Source: Promethearchaeota archaeon (GTDB lineage Archaea > Asgardarchaeota > Lokiarchaeia > Sigyniarchaeales > SOKP01). Taken from it: a DNA stretch of 64,000 nt. Made by a program: the position numbers and the translations under genes. The DNA is taken from contig JABXKD010000001.1 of the NCBI GenBank assembly GCA_013375475.1, positions 62,001-126,000 of the forward strand, read 5' to 3'. The notes beneath the pieces were generated by a model. The model worked only from the letters and a program-made list of their open reading frames with translations. It did not search any database and was not told the origin of the DNA. Shown here in pieces: positions 19,164 through 29,336 of this stretch; positions within the stretch are counted from its first letter, which is position 1; each line of letters starts with the position of its first letter.

Positions 19164-20579
19164 TTATATTCCCAATTCAGCTAGCTTCTCTTTGTTTTCC
19201 TTTACTTTCTCAGGCGTTATTTTAAAAAATTTCCAAAGAATTATAGTCGCAATAAACATTAAGATCATAGGTACTATTGAAAAATGTATTCGAATTCCCC
19301 ATACAGCTTCAATTGGCTGGGGTGGAAGTGGATCACCAGGAATTCCTGAACCAGGGACGAAATTTGTAACAGTATGAATAATATAGAAAGTAAGGGCTTG
19401 AAAAATTAATGCCGCTCTGCTAACAAAGGTTTGAAAGCCTTGATATATTCCCTCTCTTCTTCGACCGGAGATAACTACGGCTTCATCGATTGTAATTGAA
19501 AAAACGGGCGATAACATTACCCAATACCCACCTTCACAAAAACCCCAGATGAATATAAAGATCATCATTATGTAATAATCGGTAATGAAGAATAGAGGTA
19601 AGGTTCCAATCGTTAATACAGCAGCAGCAATAACCATCGTTTTTCGATCGTTATTTGTTTTATCCGCAATTTTTCCCCAAATAGGCATCGAAACAAACAT
19701 TCCTATGAGAAGAACCGCCATTATTAGGGTGACATCGCTTGCATTCACACCTAACACAGATTCGGCAACATATGCGATGGATCCAATCATTATTGCTACT
19801 AAGGATTGATAAAACATAAAGGAAATTACATAAGCCATAAAGTTTTTATGTTTTAGGACGCTTTTAAATTCTTTAAAAAACGGTTCTCTATCCATACCCT
19901 CTTCACAGCTCTCGAGATAACAGTCAATACGCTCTTGATCCTCGCGACTCCCAGGGATTGCGAGTGCTAAAGCAATCATGCAAATAATAACAACTACCCC
20001 TGCTTGAAGCACATATGAGCTTCTTTGATACCATACTATAAATATACTTGGAATAATAGAACCAAAGGCAGTCCCAACAGCTCCGACTAAAGTACTTAAA
20101 ATAGAAGCAGTCCTACGTTCAGTATCACCACGAAACTTGTCTGGAAAGATTGAGTAAAAATTAACTCCAAATATCGATGCAAAAGTATCGTATAAACATG
20201 TGAAGATTACAATCCACGCAAATAAAATTAAAGCACCGTCAGTTGGATCTACAACGGGAGGTGTAAATATGAGCAAGTAGCTTAATATCCAAGGAACTCC
20301 TCCTATTAAAACCCATGGAAGACGTCGTCCCCACTTTTTTGTAAATTTAAACGGTCGATTAGTCAACCAACCTACTAATGGGTCGTTCACCGCATTCCAT
20401 ACAGCAAAAATGATAAATCCCATACTCGTAAACAAACCATCTAAACCTACCACCCGTTCGTAAAAGAAGAACACATACGCACCAAAGCACATATTAAAGA
20501 ATTCAGTAATGAACTTCCCGAATCCATAAGAAACCATAGTTCTTTTCGAGTGTTTAATTTCTATTGTTTCTTTTTCCAT
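19164..20579 (-). CDS. GPH-family (glycoside-pentoside-hexuronide) MFS symporter
   Basis: 471 aa polytopic; SYGFGKFITEFFNM..NDPLVGWLTNR..WGRRLPWVLIGGVPW. Confidence 0.82.
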   Translation of the reverse strand: MEKETIEIKHSKRTMVSYGFGKFITEFFNMCFGAYVFFFYERVVGLDGLFTSMGFIIFAVWNAVNDPLVGWLTNRPFKFTKKWGRRLPWVLIGGVPWILSYLLIFTPPVVDPTDGALILFAWIVIFTCLYDTFASIFGVNFYSIFPDKFRGDTERRTASILSTLVGAVGTAFGSIIPSIFIVWYQRSSYVLQAGVVVIICMIALALAIPGSREDQERIDCYLESCEEGMDREPFFKEFKSVLKHKNFMAYVISFMFYQSLVAIMIGSIAYVAESVLGVNASDVTLIMAVLLIGMFVSMPIWGKIADKTNNDRKTMVIAAAVLTIGTLPLFFITDYYIMMIFIFIWGFCEGGYWVMLSPVFSITIDEAVVISGRRREGIYQGFQTFVSRAALIFQALTFYIIHTVTNFVPGSGIPGDPLPPQPIEAVWGIRIHFSIVPMILMFIATIILWKFFKITPEKVKENKEKLAELGI

Positions 20580-20715
20580 TTGTATTACCTTGTGTATATT
20601 TTGGTTGTTTTGTTTTTATTAAATTTTTTAAATAAATTACTTTACGTTTGGAACTAATTTAAAGTTATATTATAAAGTAGAAAATCGTAATTAATCAGTG
20701 ATGGCGAAAATGACT

Positions 20716-21642
20716 TTACCCGTTCAAAATCATTTCTGAATAGTGCTCGACTAGTAAATTAATGATCAATTCTCCTAACTCCTTAAAAACCATCACTCTT
20801 CCATGGTCTAATCTGCGTAAAGTTTTCATACATTTCCATAACCCAAATTTATCGTTATCTCTAGTACCTAAAGCCTCTGTATACACCCTTCCAGCGAGTA
20901 AGAATCCCCCTAAACCTCCAAGTGGAGGCCACTTGTTAAGAGCAGCTTCGAAATCTCTTTCTAACTCATTGTTCATAACATTTAGTTTTTTTTCGTCTAA
21001 CACTCCTAACGCTGCACCAAGTGAATGCTCAAAATGCCCAGCATGAGCATTACTAAGCAAAATCTGTATGAGGGTTCTTCTGATTTTTGTTGGATTTTCC
21101 TTATTTTCTACGATTTCTTTCGAGAGCTCATCTAATTCTTCTATTATTCTATCTACATGTTGTTCAGCGATACCTTCTGTCGTAGAAATAATTAGCTTTT
21201 CTAAGTTAAGAGCATCCAGAATTTCTTTCTCATAACGAACAAGGGGATTATTTCCACCGTGTCCAGAATAAATTAAAACTTTTGATGTTGGCAAGTCCAT
21301 TTTCTTATAAATATCAATGTGGAATCTTATGAAATTAATTATGTTTCCAACGAGTTCTTCGACTGGTATGGATTTGGGCGCCCAATCTTTTGCGATTGAA
21401 GTAAAATTATCCGTTGCCCATGGTATGTGAGCGACATATCGTGCTCCAGTTCTACACGAGATAAGATGAGCGATTCGTTGGGAATGTAAATCGTCGATGT
21501 TTCTCGGTAACGCATACCCATGACCTTCTACCGGATTACCAATAGAAAAAACCAACCATTTCCCTTCGTTTATACCAAATGGACCCCAATCGTCCATTTT
21601 CCCCTCAAGCGAAATTCTTTTATTTTTCTGGGACATAGTCAA
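20716..21642 (-). CDS. Creatininase-family amidohydrolase
   Basis: GNPVEGHGYALPRNIDDLHSQ; IYSGHGGNN; ALLSNAHAGHFEHS metal-ligand motifs. Confidence 0.75.
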   Translation of the reverse strand: MTMSQKNKRISLEGKMDDWGPFGINEGKWLVFSIGNPVEGHGYALPRNIDDLHSQRIAHLISCRTGARYVAHIPWATDNFTSIAKDWAPKSIPVEELVGNIINFIRFHIDIYKKMDLPTSKVLIYSGHGGNNPLVRYEKEILDALNLEKLIISTTEGIAEQHVDRIIEELDELSKEIVENKENPTKIRRTLIQILLSNAHAGHFEHSLGAALGVLDEKKLNVMNNELERDFEAALNKWPPLGGLGGFLLAGRVYTEALGTRDNDKFGLWKCMKTLRRLDHGRVMVFKELGELIINLLVEHYSEMILNG

Positions 21643-21737
21643 GATTTAGAAAAAAGTTTTAAAAATTTTATCTATTATTTTTTAAGATAACTACACTTAA
21701 TTAAAAAGTAGAATGAGAAAGGAATCGGACTGTAAAA

Positions 21738-22712
21738 TCACTCCTCTTCTTTTACCTCTAAATTCATTACTTCAAACTTATTATGAATTATTTCGTAAAT
21801 CTTGAATTTTCCATCGTCCATTGCGTGCTGGATTAATTCTGTGATTTTTCCCTGGTTAAAGAAACTTTTTTTAACAATTTGCTCCACTTTAGAATAGATT
21901 AATTCAGTTATTTTGTAATTGAATCTATTCTTCTTCTTTTCCTTCAAAAGTTCGGATAACTCAAGGTGTTCTTTGTGATCCCAAATATATTGCAGAAGTT
22001 CATCGATACCTTCACCGTTAATAGCGTCAGTTAATACTACGGGTGGTCTATAACCACTTTGAAAGATAGTATCGTCAAGCATCATTTCAATTTGCACCGC
22101 TACATCTTCTCCACCTAAATCTTTCTTGTTTACATTGTATATGTCTCCTATCTCGATGATTCCGGCTTTTTGCATCTGAATAACATCACCGTAACCAGGT
22201 ACTAGAATAACCACGACCGTGTATGCTAAGTTATAAATATCAAATTCAGCTTGTCCGACCCCAACAGTTTCAATAATAATTATATCTATTCCAAATGCTT
22301 CGTACAACATACTTATGTCGAAAACTGCTCTTGATATTCCCCCTTTATATCCTCTTGACGCAAGACTCCGCATAAAGACATTAGGATGCAAGGAAATATT
22401 GGTCATACGGACTCTATCACCTAAAAATGCCCCTCCACTAAAAGGACTCGTTGGATCTACCGATATGATCCCAACAGATTTTCCCTTGTCTAACATTTTT
22501 TGAGCTAACGCCCCCGTTAAAGTGCTTTTGCCAACTCCCGGAGAACCAGTTAACCCAATGATATAAGAGTCATGGTTTATATCTTCAAAATGCTTAAAAA
22601 CCTCGTGAGCTCGTTCAGGTTCGTTTTCGATAATTGTGATTAACCTTGCTAATGCTATCTTGTCTTTTTTTTTAAAATTAGTTATTAAAGTTCCTAAATC
22701 ATAACTCCTCAT
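21738..22712 (-). CDS. meaB: MeaB/ArgK-type G-protein chaperone (methylmalonyl-CoA mutase-associated)
   Basis: GLTGSPGVGKSTLTGAL; ISVDPTSPFSGGAFLGDRVRM; IIIETVGVGQAE. Confidence 0.9.
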   Translation of the reverse strand: MRSYDLGTLITNFKKKDKIALARLITIIENEPERAHEVFKHFEDINHDSYIIGLTGSPGVGKSTLTGALAQKMLDKGKSVGIISVDPTSPFSGGAFLGDRVRMTNISLHPNVFMRSLASRGYKGGISRAVFDISMLYEAFGIDIIIIETVGVGQAEFDIYNLAYTVVVILVPGYGDVIQMQKAGIIEIGDIYNVNKKDLGGEDVAVQIEMMLDDTIFQSGYRPPVVLTDAINGEGIDELLQYIWDHKEHLELSELLKEKKKNRFNYKITELIYSKVEQIVKKSFFNQGKITELIQHAMDDGKFKIYEIIHNKFEVMNLEVKEEE

Positions 22713-22847
22713 GAAAAAATGGCTTCCTCAGTATAGTAGTTGATTAAATAAATAACTTAGATAGAAAAATATTAGATCTGTTTTTTAGTTTTTGACATAA
22801 ACTCGTTTAAGAAAAAAAAGTATCAGAATTAGTTCTGATATTTAAAG

Positions 22848-23048
22848 CTATAAACTTATGATAATAACAACTAGAACTGCTACAATCAATATCTCGAGGA
22901 ATGAAATACAAAGTATTGTATTTTTCTTTTTATTATAAGATCCACTTCTTCCAGATGAGCCCGAACTTTGGATACCCTTTTGCATCGCTGCTAGATCGCC
23001 CCTCGTGCGTTCGTCATCCCTATCCCTTTTTTCACCGTAAGAACTCAT
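22848..23048 (-). CDS. Small putative tail-anchored protein
   Basis: 66 aa: charged/Ser-Gly-rich N-terminus plus a single C-terminal TM (ILCISFLEILIVAVLVVIIISL). Confidence 0.5.
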   Translation of the reverse strand: MSSYGEKRDRDDERTRGDLAAMQKGIQSSGSSGRSGSYNKKKNTILCISFLEILIVAVLVVIIISL

Positions 23049-23136
23049 TTATTATTACCTCCAAAAAGCGAAATATTATTATCTTGATCTTAGCTAAAAA
23101 TATGATAAACTGTTTTATAAAGATTCACTTGCTATT

Positions 23137-25110
23137 CTATACATCTTTTAACTTACAGAATAACTCTGCAAAAATTGAATCTTTTCGATAAAAAACCGGA
23201 GGCTGACCTATAGGAGCTTTGACTTTTTTAACACCTTTTTTAAATTCCTCCCCTGACCAGATATGAATCCATACATCGTCCGGAAAATACACTTCCCCTT
23301 CGCTTGAATTCGGTTTTATTATAGGTGCTACCAACAAATCTTGACCGAAAAGATATTGATACTTGAGTTTGTGAAGTTCAGGATCGTTTTCGTAATGAAG
23401 ATAACAAGCTCTAATAGGTGGAAATCCCTTTTCGACATACTCATTTGATAAATGTTGCATGTAAGGTTTAAGATGAGTAAATCTCTGACTCATTTTCGCA
23501 AAGAATTCAAGAGTTTCGTCATCAGAATCAAATTGCCAATTACCGACGGGTCTGATGCTTTCGTGAGTTCGCATTGTCGTTGTAAATACCGCCATTTCAG
23601 CCCATCTCATGAAAATCTCTTTATCTCTAGAGATATGCTCCAATGCGTGGAAACCACCAATATCGTAATGAAAATATCCAATTCCACAAATTCCTAAGGA
23701 TATTCCCGCAGCAATTACCGTTGCTATTCCATCATGAACGCTCCAATTAACAAGTTGATCTCCAGCCCATACTTGTGTCGTATAACGCGATATATGAGAA
23801 TACCCTGCTCTACTGAAAAAGACTATATCACCTAATCTCCCCGCCTCCTCTACTGCCTCTAAATTAGCTTGTGCGAAGATTACAGGGTATTTATTGTGAA
23901 ACTCCTTGGGGTCTTCTCCAGAGTGCAGCGCTACATAAGTAGGAAGATATTCTCCGTAGTCAGCCATCCAGCCAGATAATCCGATATTTATCATATTCTC
24001 CTTTATTACGCTTTTTAACCACTCAATAGTATCAGGATTGCTGAGATCTAGCATAATTTTATCTCCACTATCAGTTACGATAATAAAGGTATCTCCATTT
24101 TGTTCCTTTACGCATAAACCTTTTTCAATAGCTTCTCCGTATTGATTTCCGTTAGGAGCAAGCATAGAATTAATATATCCCAGAAATTTAACCCCCTCGC
24201 TATTAAGTGTTCTTATAAACGACGGTAAATCAGGATATAACGTATCATCGTATTTCCAGTTCCATAATAGCCTTTTAGTCGGACCAATTATGTTCACTCC
24301 TTGCCAGTCTTGGCACCATACGGCCCCAACATTAACTCCTTTCTCTAAACATTTTTTTACTTTTTCCATAACAACATTCTTTCCACCTTGTATACCTAAC
24401 CAAACTCCATCGTAAACCCATTCAGGTAATTTTGGTTGCCTCCCTAAATAATTTGAAAGGCGAGATACGGTATCAAGAGCAGTTTGGTACTTACCAATTA
24501 TAATTATATCCGGAATATTCCAGAAGTATAATTCGTGGTAATCAGGATGAGTGAAATCAAATATTGCGTAGCACAAACTTTCACTATGGAGGTAATAGTT
24601 TTCTGAGGATACAAAGGTTGGTTGAGGAAAATAAGTAGTATACCAATCTCCCGTAATTGGAGGATCACCTCGTCCCACACCTTGCTCTTCAACCCATAAA
24701 GGGACTTTTTTTCCTTTTAAATTTACCTCAGAAAATTGTTCTCCACATCCATATATTGCTTCGCTTTTATTTGCTCGTATTTTAAGCCAAAATCTATTGA
24801 TGTCCGTATTTTCAGATGAAAATTTAATTTCAAGGTGGTCATCCACTATGTTACATGAGACTTTTAGTAAATCCTTTTGCGTTCCGAGCGTTATTTCGAT
24901 TTTGTTGTCTTCTTGACTCAAAATTTCGTACTCTCGAAGTTCTCTTTCAGTCACATCTTTTTCTTTTATTTTAAAATGACCGTGATGTGATTTGAACTTT
25001 CCTTTCCCACTCCCAACTTTTACACACGAATTTTGGCGGGAATGCTCCAAAATAAAATAGTCCTTATAATACAGCCTAAAACCGCTATCTATTGATTCAA
25101 TTTTTAACAT
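23137..25110 (-). CDS. GH31 glycosidase, sulfoquinovosidase (YihQ)-like
   Basis: Strong run-by-run match to remembered E. coli YihQ: IYGCGEQFS..GK..PLW..EQGVGR, FPQPTFVS, LGRQP.LP.W.YDG..LGIQGG, QDW, KRxxWNWK, GWMADYGEYLPT, WAGDQ..W, MRTHE..RP..NWQFD, APIGQPPVFYR. Confidence 0.85.
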   Translation of the reverse strand: MLKIESIDSGFRLYYKDYFILEHSRQNSCVKVGSGKGKFKSHHGHFKIKEKDVTERELREYEILSQEDNKIEITLGTQKDLLKVSCNIVDDHLEIKFSSENTDINRFWLKIRANKSEAIYGCGEQFSEVNLKGKKVPLWVEEQGVGRGDPPITGDWYTTYFPQPTFVSSENYYLHSESLCYAIFDFTHPDYHELYFWNIPDIIIIGKYQTALDTVSRLSNYLGRQPKLPEWVYDGVWLGIQGGKNVVMEKVKKCLEKGVNVGAVWCQDWQGVNIIGPTKRLLWNWKYDDTLYPDLPSFIRTLNSEGVKFLGYINSMLAPNGNQYGEAIEKGLCVKEQNGDTFIIVTDSGDKIMLDLSNPDTIEWLKSVIKENMINIGLSGWMADYGEYLPTYVALHSGEDPKEFHNKYPVIFAQANLEAVEEAGRLGDIVFFSRAGYSHISRYTTQVWAGDQLVNWSVHDGIATVIAAGISLGICGIGYFHYDIGGFHALEHISRDKEIFMRWAEMAVFTTTMRTHESIRPVGNWQFDSDDETLEFFAKMSQRFTHLKPYMQHLSNEYVEKGFPPIRACYLHYENDPELHKLKYQYLFGQDLLVAPIIKPNSSEGEVYFPDDVWIHIWSGEEFKKGVKKVKAPIGQPPVFYRKDSIFAELFCKLKDV

Positions 25111-25135
25111 TTACCAATAACCAGAATATAGTTTA

Positions 25136-26452
25136 TTATCGAATTACATTCCATCCTTTAATTTTAGCGAAAATTTCTAAGGGTCGTATATAATCATCGT
25201 ACACGACAGATATGTGGTGAGCTATTCCATTATCAATTATTTTCTTTAATACATCTTTTACATGATCTTCAAAAACTGCTTTAGCGTAGGTACCCTTCAA
25301 TTTTTTTTCCATTGGAATAACATTTCCCTTCTGTAAAAAGAGACGGTACTCTCCCGGAGCGTAATCGATTCTTAAAAACGACACTTGCCCAGATTTCATA
25401 ACAAAATCTGCAGTCACTCCTTTTCCTCCAGCAAAATAAGGTTCCAATGATCGATTACATTTTTCATCCCAGAGATTACAAGGAGCCACGCCGCAATGCC
25501 ATAATAAAGCAAAATTTTCTTTTAAATCTACTTGAGAAAAATCCGCCAAGTAGGGAGTTTTTGCTCCAATTGCAGAGTGTGCAACCATGGATAGGCTTCC
25601 AAGTATATCCCCTTCGCATGTGAGTATTTTTCCTTCAGCTTGTAATACGGACATTGCCGCGCAAGGAGCAATACCGAAATCGGTGGCAAATTCGGGCCAA
25701 CACCTTATAGCGAGAGCATCTAATTGATTAGAATTCATAAATTCATTAAATTTACTCGTAAGCTCTGCAACCTTACTTAATTGTTCTTCAGAAATTGATG
25801 ATACATCGAAGATTTTCTTAATCTGTTCTTCTCTTTCTTTACTCTTAGTTGTCTCAACTTCAAATTTATAAATTTCATTTAATTCGAAATGATCTATGAG
25901 AAGTCCAAGCTCTCTATATAAATCCAATTCATCTACATCAAGATTAAAAAAGCCCTTAGCCCGGTATCCTATAATCCCTATACGTTTAGTCGCAAAAGCT
26001 TTTATTATGCGTAGCGAATCCAACCAGTCCTCATCGATCCGATCTCCAATTACTACATGATAATTTTTTACACCCGCTTTATATAAATTGCTTGAATTTA
26101 AATTTATGCCACATACCGAGTTAAGGCGGATTTTTCCCCCATCGTACGGTAATTCATCCAAACCCCATAGCAAAATCGGTTTTTGAATTACTTTGTTTAA
26201 TTCTAAAATCAAGTGGCCTAAAGCAAAAGTTCCGCTAATACAAACTAATCCATCAATACCTTTAGATTTTAATTCTTGGGCTGCCGTTTGTGCGTCCTTG
26301 ATTTCAATTACTAACTCTGAACTGATTTCCCAATCGATATTTTCAATCTTTTTTAATTCGACTTGAATTTTTTTAAAAATATCTTCAGCAGCAATATAAT
26401 CGAACGTCTTCCTCGCTATACAAACAACTCCAACTTTAATTTTTTCCTTCAT
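25136..26452 (-). CDS. L-fucose/arabinose isomerase-like protein
   Basis: Overall FucI-like pattern: CEGDILGSLSM, NSNQLDALAIRCWPEFATDFGIAPCAAMS, LWHCGVAP. Confidence 0.75.
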   Translation of the reverse strand: MKEKIKVGVVCIARKTFDYIAAEDIFKKIQVELKKIENIDWEISSELVIEIKDAQTAAQELKSKGIDGLVCISGTFALGHLILELNKVIQKPILLWGLDELPYDGGKIRLNSVCGINLNSSNLYKAGVKNYHVVIGDRIDEDWLDSLRIIKAFATKRIGIIGYRAKGFFNLDVDELDLYRELGLLIDHFELNEIYKFEVETTKSKEREEQIKKIFDVSSISEEQLSKVAELTSKFNEFMNSNQLDALAIRCWPEFATDFGIAPCAAMSVLQAEGKILTCEGDILGSLSMVAHSAIGAKTPYLADFSQVDLKENFALLWHCGVAPCNLWDEKCNRSLEPYFAGGKGVTADFVMKSGQVSFLRIDYAPGEYRLFLQKGNVIPMEKKLKGTYAKAVFEDHVKDVLKKIIDNGIAHHISVVYDDYIRPLEIFAKIKGWNVIR

Positions 26453-26525
26453 AAATTATCACCAAGATGGTAATTTTAAATAACTTTAACAGCTATACAG
26501 ATCTACTCAAGGAGACGAATTTGAG

Positions 26526-27194
26526 TTATAAAGATCCTAACTCCGTATCATCCCACGCGTCTGTGAATATCTTTAATCCTCTATCAGTGAAGGGATGGTA
26601 AAAACTGTCCTTATAAACTTCAAACCCGGCAGTCACTATATCAGCCCCAATTACAGCAGCATCTACGATTTGTTTTCCATTCCTAACTGCGGCAACGATT
26701 ATCTCTGTTTCGAAACCATAATTCTGATACATTGTTTTTATATCACCTATTAAACTATAACAATCTACTCCAGCACTTTCTTGCCATCCGATAAATGGCG
26801 AACAATACGCGGCTCCTAATCGGCCTACCTGAAGAGCTTGGGATGCCGTAAACACTAATGTTACGTTTACTTTTACTCCCTTCTCAACAAGAGTTTTTGC
26901 TGCAACCAATCCCTGCTCAGTACAAGGAATTTTGATCACGAAATTTTTCGATAAACACGCAATCTCAGTTGCACCCTTTATCATATCCTTCGCTTCTTTC
27001 AAATGAGGATCAATCTCAACAGAGATCGGGAAATCGATATCTTTAAAATCCTCCGCAAATTCTTTTACAACCGTAAAAAAAGGTTTACCCGAACTCTTAA
27101 TATGTTTTGGATTGGAAGTAACTCCATCTATTTTCCAATTTTCCAAGGCATATTTAATCTCGTCTATTTTAGCACTATCCAAGAAATATTTCAT
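26526..27194 (-). CDS. Transaldolase/FSA-family protein
   Basis: MKYFLDSAKIDEIKYALENWKIDGVTSNP; NFVIKIPCTEQGL (catalytic Lys); VNVTLVFTASQALQ. Confidence 0.9.
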   Translation of the reverse strand: MKYFLDSAKIDEIKYALENWKIDGVTSNPKHIKSSGKPFFTVVKEFAEDFKDIDFPISVEIDPHLKEAKDMIKGATEIACLSKNFVIKIPCTEQGLVAAKTLVEKGVKVNVTLVFTASQALQVGRLGAAYCSPFIGWQESAGVDCYSLIGDIKTMYQNYGFETEIIVAAVRNGKQIVDAAVIGADIVTAGFEVYKDSFYHPFTDRGLKIFTDAWDDTELGSL

Positions 27195-27267
27195 TTTATA
27201 CTCTTCCTATCTTTTATTGCTTTCTATTTTTTATAATTATATAACGATTATAAATTCTCCATAAGAA

Positions 27268-28479
27268 TTACTCACTAAATTTTACATCTTTAAGAAATAA
27301 GGAGAGAAGGAACGATACTAATGAAAAAATCGATAATATGATTAGTGCGGGTAAATAATCTCCCGACGGGGTAGTAAATCCTTCAAATCCTAAAATAAAT
27401 AATATACCGCTAATCGAACCTATTACCATTAACATTCCATTCGAACTTGCTTCCGGAACAGGAACCGTAACATCGACGGTATATTCCAATAGAACAGGCC
27501 CAACAGATAATAAACCGAAGCCTAATAAAAATCCGGTAATGTATAGGAGAAACGTCGTATTCGCAAACGAGATAATAAAAAACGAAACAACGGTGATAAG
27601 TGAAGAGATTTTTATTAACAACGCTCTTTTCCGCAATCTATCTGCTATGGTTGACATCACAGTCGCTCCTATTATACCGCCTAGAATCAACAACCCCCCC
27701 ATATTTCCAACTTCGACTGCCGTTAAACCACGCGGCGCAACTATTAGCTCAATATAAGTTGAAATCATATTAAACGCTCCCAGACCAACGAAAAATATCA
27801 TACCTACAATCCCAAAATACTTGTTAAGGAACAACAGTTTTAATCCTCCTTTTATTACTGTATCCTCTTTTTTAATCCTTATCGATGGTGGGGTGGGAGG
27901 TTCGTCTCGAGTAAATATTACAAAAACAATTCCAATGATTAATGCATATAACCCATAAATAAACAACATAACCTCTATGTTATACAACATTACTAAAATT
28001 GGCGTTAAAAACATTCCAATAGCAATGCCCAACAGTTGAGAGATTATTGAAAGCCCAGTTGCCTTATTTCGCTCCGATTCCGGAAACCAATTTTTAGAAA
28101 ATAACGAAACGCTATTTAGGAAAAATGGTTGACTTAAGGAAATCATGATCTGAACGAATAAAACTAAAAAATAGTCTGGTCCAACTAATACTCTTAGGAA
28201 CCCAAAAACGCCATTAACCATAGCCCCCAACCCTACACCGATTCTAAACCCGAATTTATTAATAAACCAAGTCGCAAAAAATGATACCGGGATATATGTA
28301 ATCATGAAAATCGTAGATAAAAAAAGAATCTCAAATTCGCCTACAGCATAAAAAACGGCTGCCTCGAGTGTTACCGTAGCGTACGATATCCACAAAATCT
28401 GGAGCGATATATTAGCTAACATAAAAATGACTAATAGCACCCAGCGATACCCGTAAACCTGTAACTTTTCTCCAGTCAT
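27268..28479 (-). CDS. MFS transporter (FLVCR-like)
   Basis: 403 aa polytopic; YGYRWVLLVIFMLANISLQILWISYATV; FINKFGFRIGVGLGAMVNGVFGFLR. Confidence 0.75.
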   Translation of the reverse strand: MTGEKLQVYGYRWVLLVIFMLANISLQILWISYATVTLEAAVFYAVGEFEILFLSTIFMITYIPVSFFATWFINKFGFRIGVGLGAMVNGVFGFLRVLVGPDYFLVLFVQIMISLSQPFFLNSVSLFSKNWFPESERNKATGLSIISQLLGIAIGMFLTPILVMLYNIEVMLFIYGLYALIIGIVFVIFTRDEPPTPPSIRIKKEDTVIKGGLKLLFLNKYFGIVGMIFFVGLGAFNMISTYIELIVAPRGLTAVEVGNMGGLLILGGIIGATVMSTIADRLRKRALLIKISSLITVVSFFIISFANTTFLLYITGFLLGFGLLSVGPVLLEYTVDVTVPVPEASSNGMLMVIGSISGILFILGFEGFTTPSGDYLPALIILSIFSLVSFLLSLFLKDVKFSE

Positions 28480-28496
28480 CTTCTCATAAGATACCC

Positions 28497-29312
28497 TTAT
28501 TGAAAAAATTCTATGAACTCCGAAGCAACCATCTGAGGGTCTTCCTTCTGCGCCGAATGTCCTAATTCATCCGGCCGGATAATCTTTAAATCCTCAACAT
28601 AGTTTTCCAATCCATCTAACACCACGGGCAGTATCGCGCCATCTTTCATCCCGTGGATCACCAGCGTAGGTATTTTTATAACACCCGTCCAATCTTCGTG
28701 GTCCATGTTAGCCCTGTAATAGTTAATCCCGCTAACAATGGCTCTCGGTTGAGACCAAGCTGCTAAGTATTTGTCTCCGTCTTCTATAAGGTCCGGACGT
28801 AATACTTGAAAATTGTTCGCTAATATAACCTTTTCGCTACCAGGTTGAATGAACCGGGAGATGTACGAACTCGCCTTTTTTTGAGCCTCGTTGTTTTTAA
28901 GCTTATCTTGGAATATCTTCATGTGAGGGGCGTTTATGATTGCTAACTTCTTAATTTTTTCAGGGTGTTTCTCAGCAATAAACCAAGAGAGCACACCACC
29001 CCAATCGTGACCCGCCAAATAAACGCTTTTAAAACCGAAGTGATCGATTAAACCACGAATATCCTCTATCAACAGCTCAATATGATAATTTTCTACTCCC
29101 TCTGGCTTATCAGATAAATTATACCCACGCATATCTGGGATTATTAATTGAAACCTGTCTTTTATCAAAGGAATAAGCTTCTTCCAGCCAAACCAAAAAT
29201 CTGGAAATCCGTGAAGCAAGACTAATGGTTCCCCGCTCCCAATAACTATAGTATGCAGCGAAATTCCATTAGTTTTAATATACTTCTCCTCTATATCTTC
29301 AATCCATTCCAT
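28497..29312 (-). CDS. Alpha/beta hydrolase (epoxide hydrolase/haloalkane dehalogenase-like)
   Basis: PLVLLHGFPDFWFGWKKLIP; AGHDWGGVLSW; GHSAQKEDP. Confidence 0.88.
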   Translation of the reverse strand: MEWIEDIEEKYIKTNGISLHTIVIGSGEPLVLLHGFPDFWFGWKKLIPLIKDRFQLIIPDMRGYNLSDKPEGVENYHIELLIEDIRGLIDHFGFKSVYLAGHDWGGVLSWFIAEKHPEKIKKLAIINAPHMKIFQDKLKNNEAQKKASSYISRFIQPGSEKVILANNFQVLRPDLIEDGDKYLAAWSQPRAIVSGINYYRANMDHEDWTGVIKIPTLVIHGMKDGAILPVVLDGLENYVEDLKIIRPDELGHSAQKEDPQMVASEFIEFFQ

Positions 29313-29336
29313 AATCCATTTTTCCTCAATTATTCA

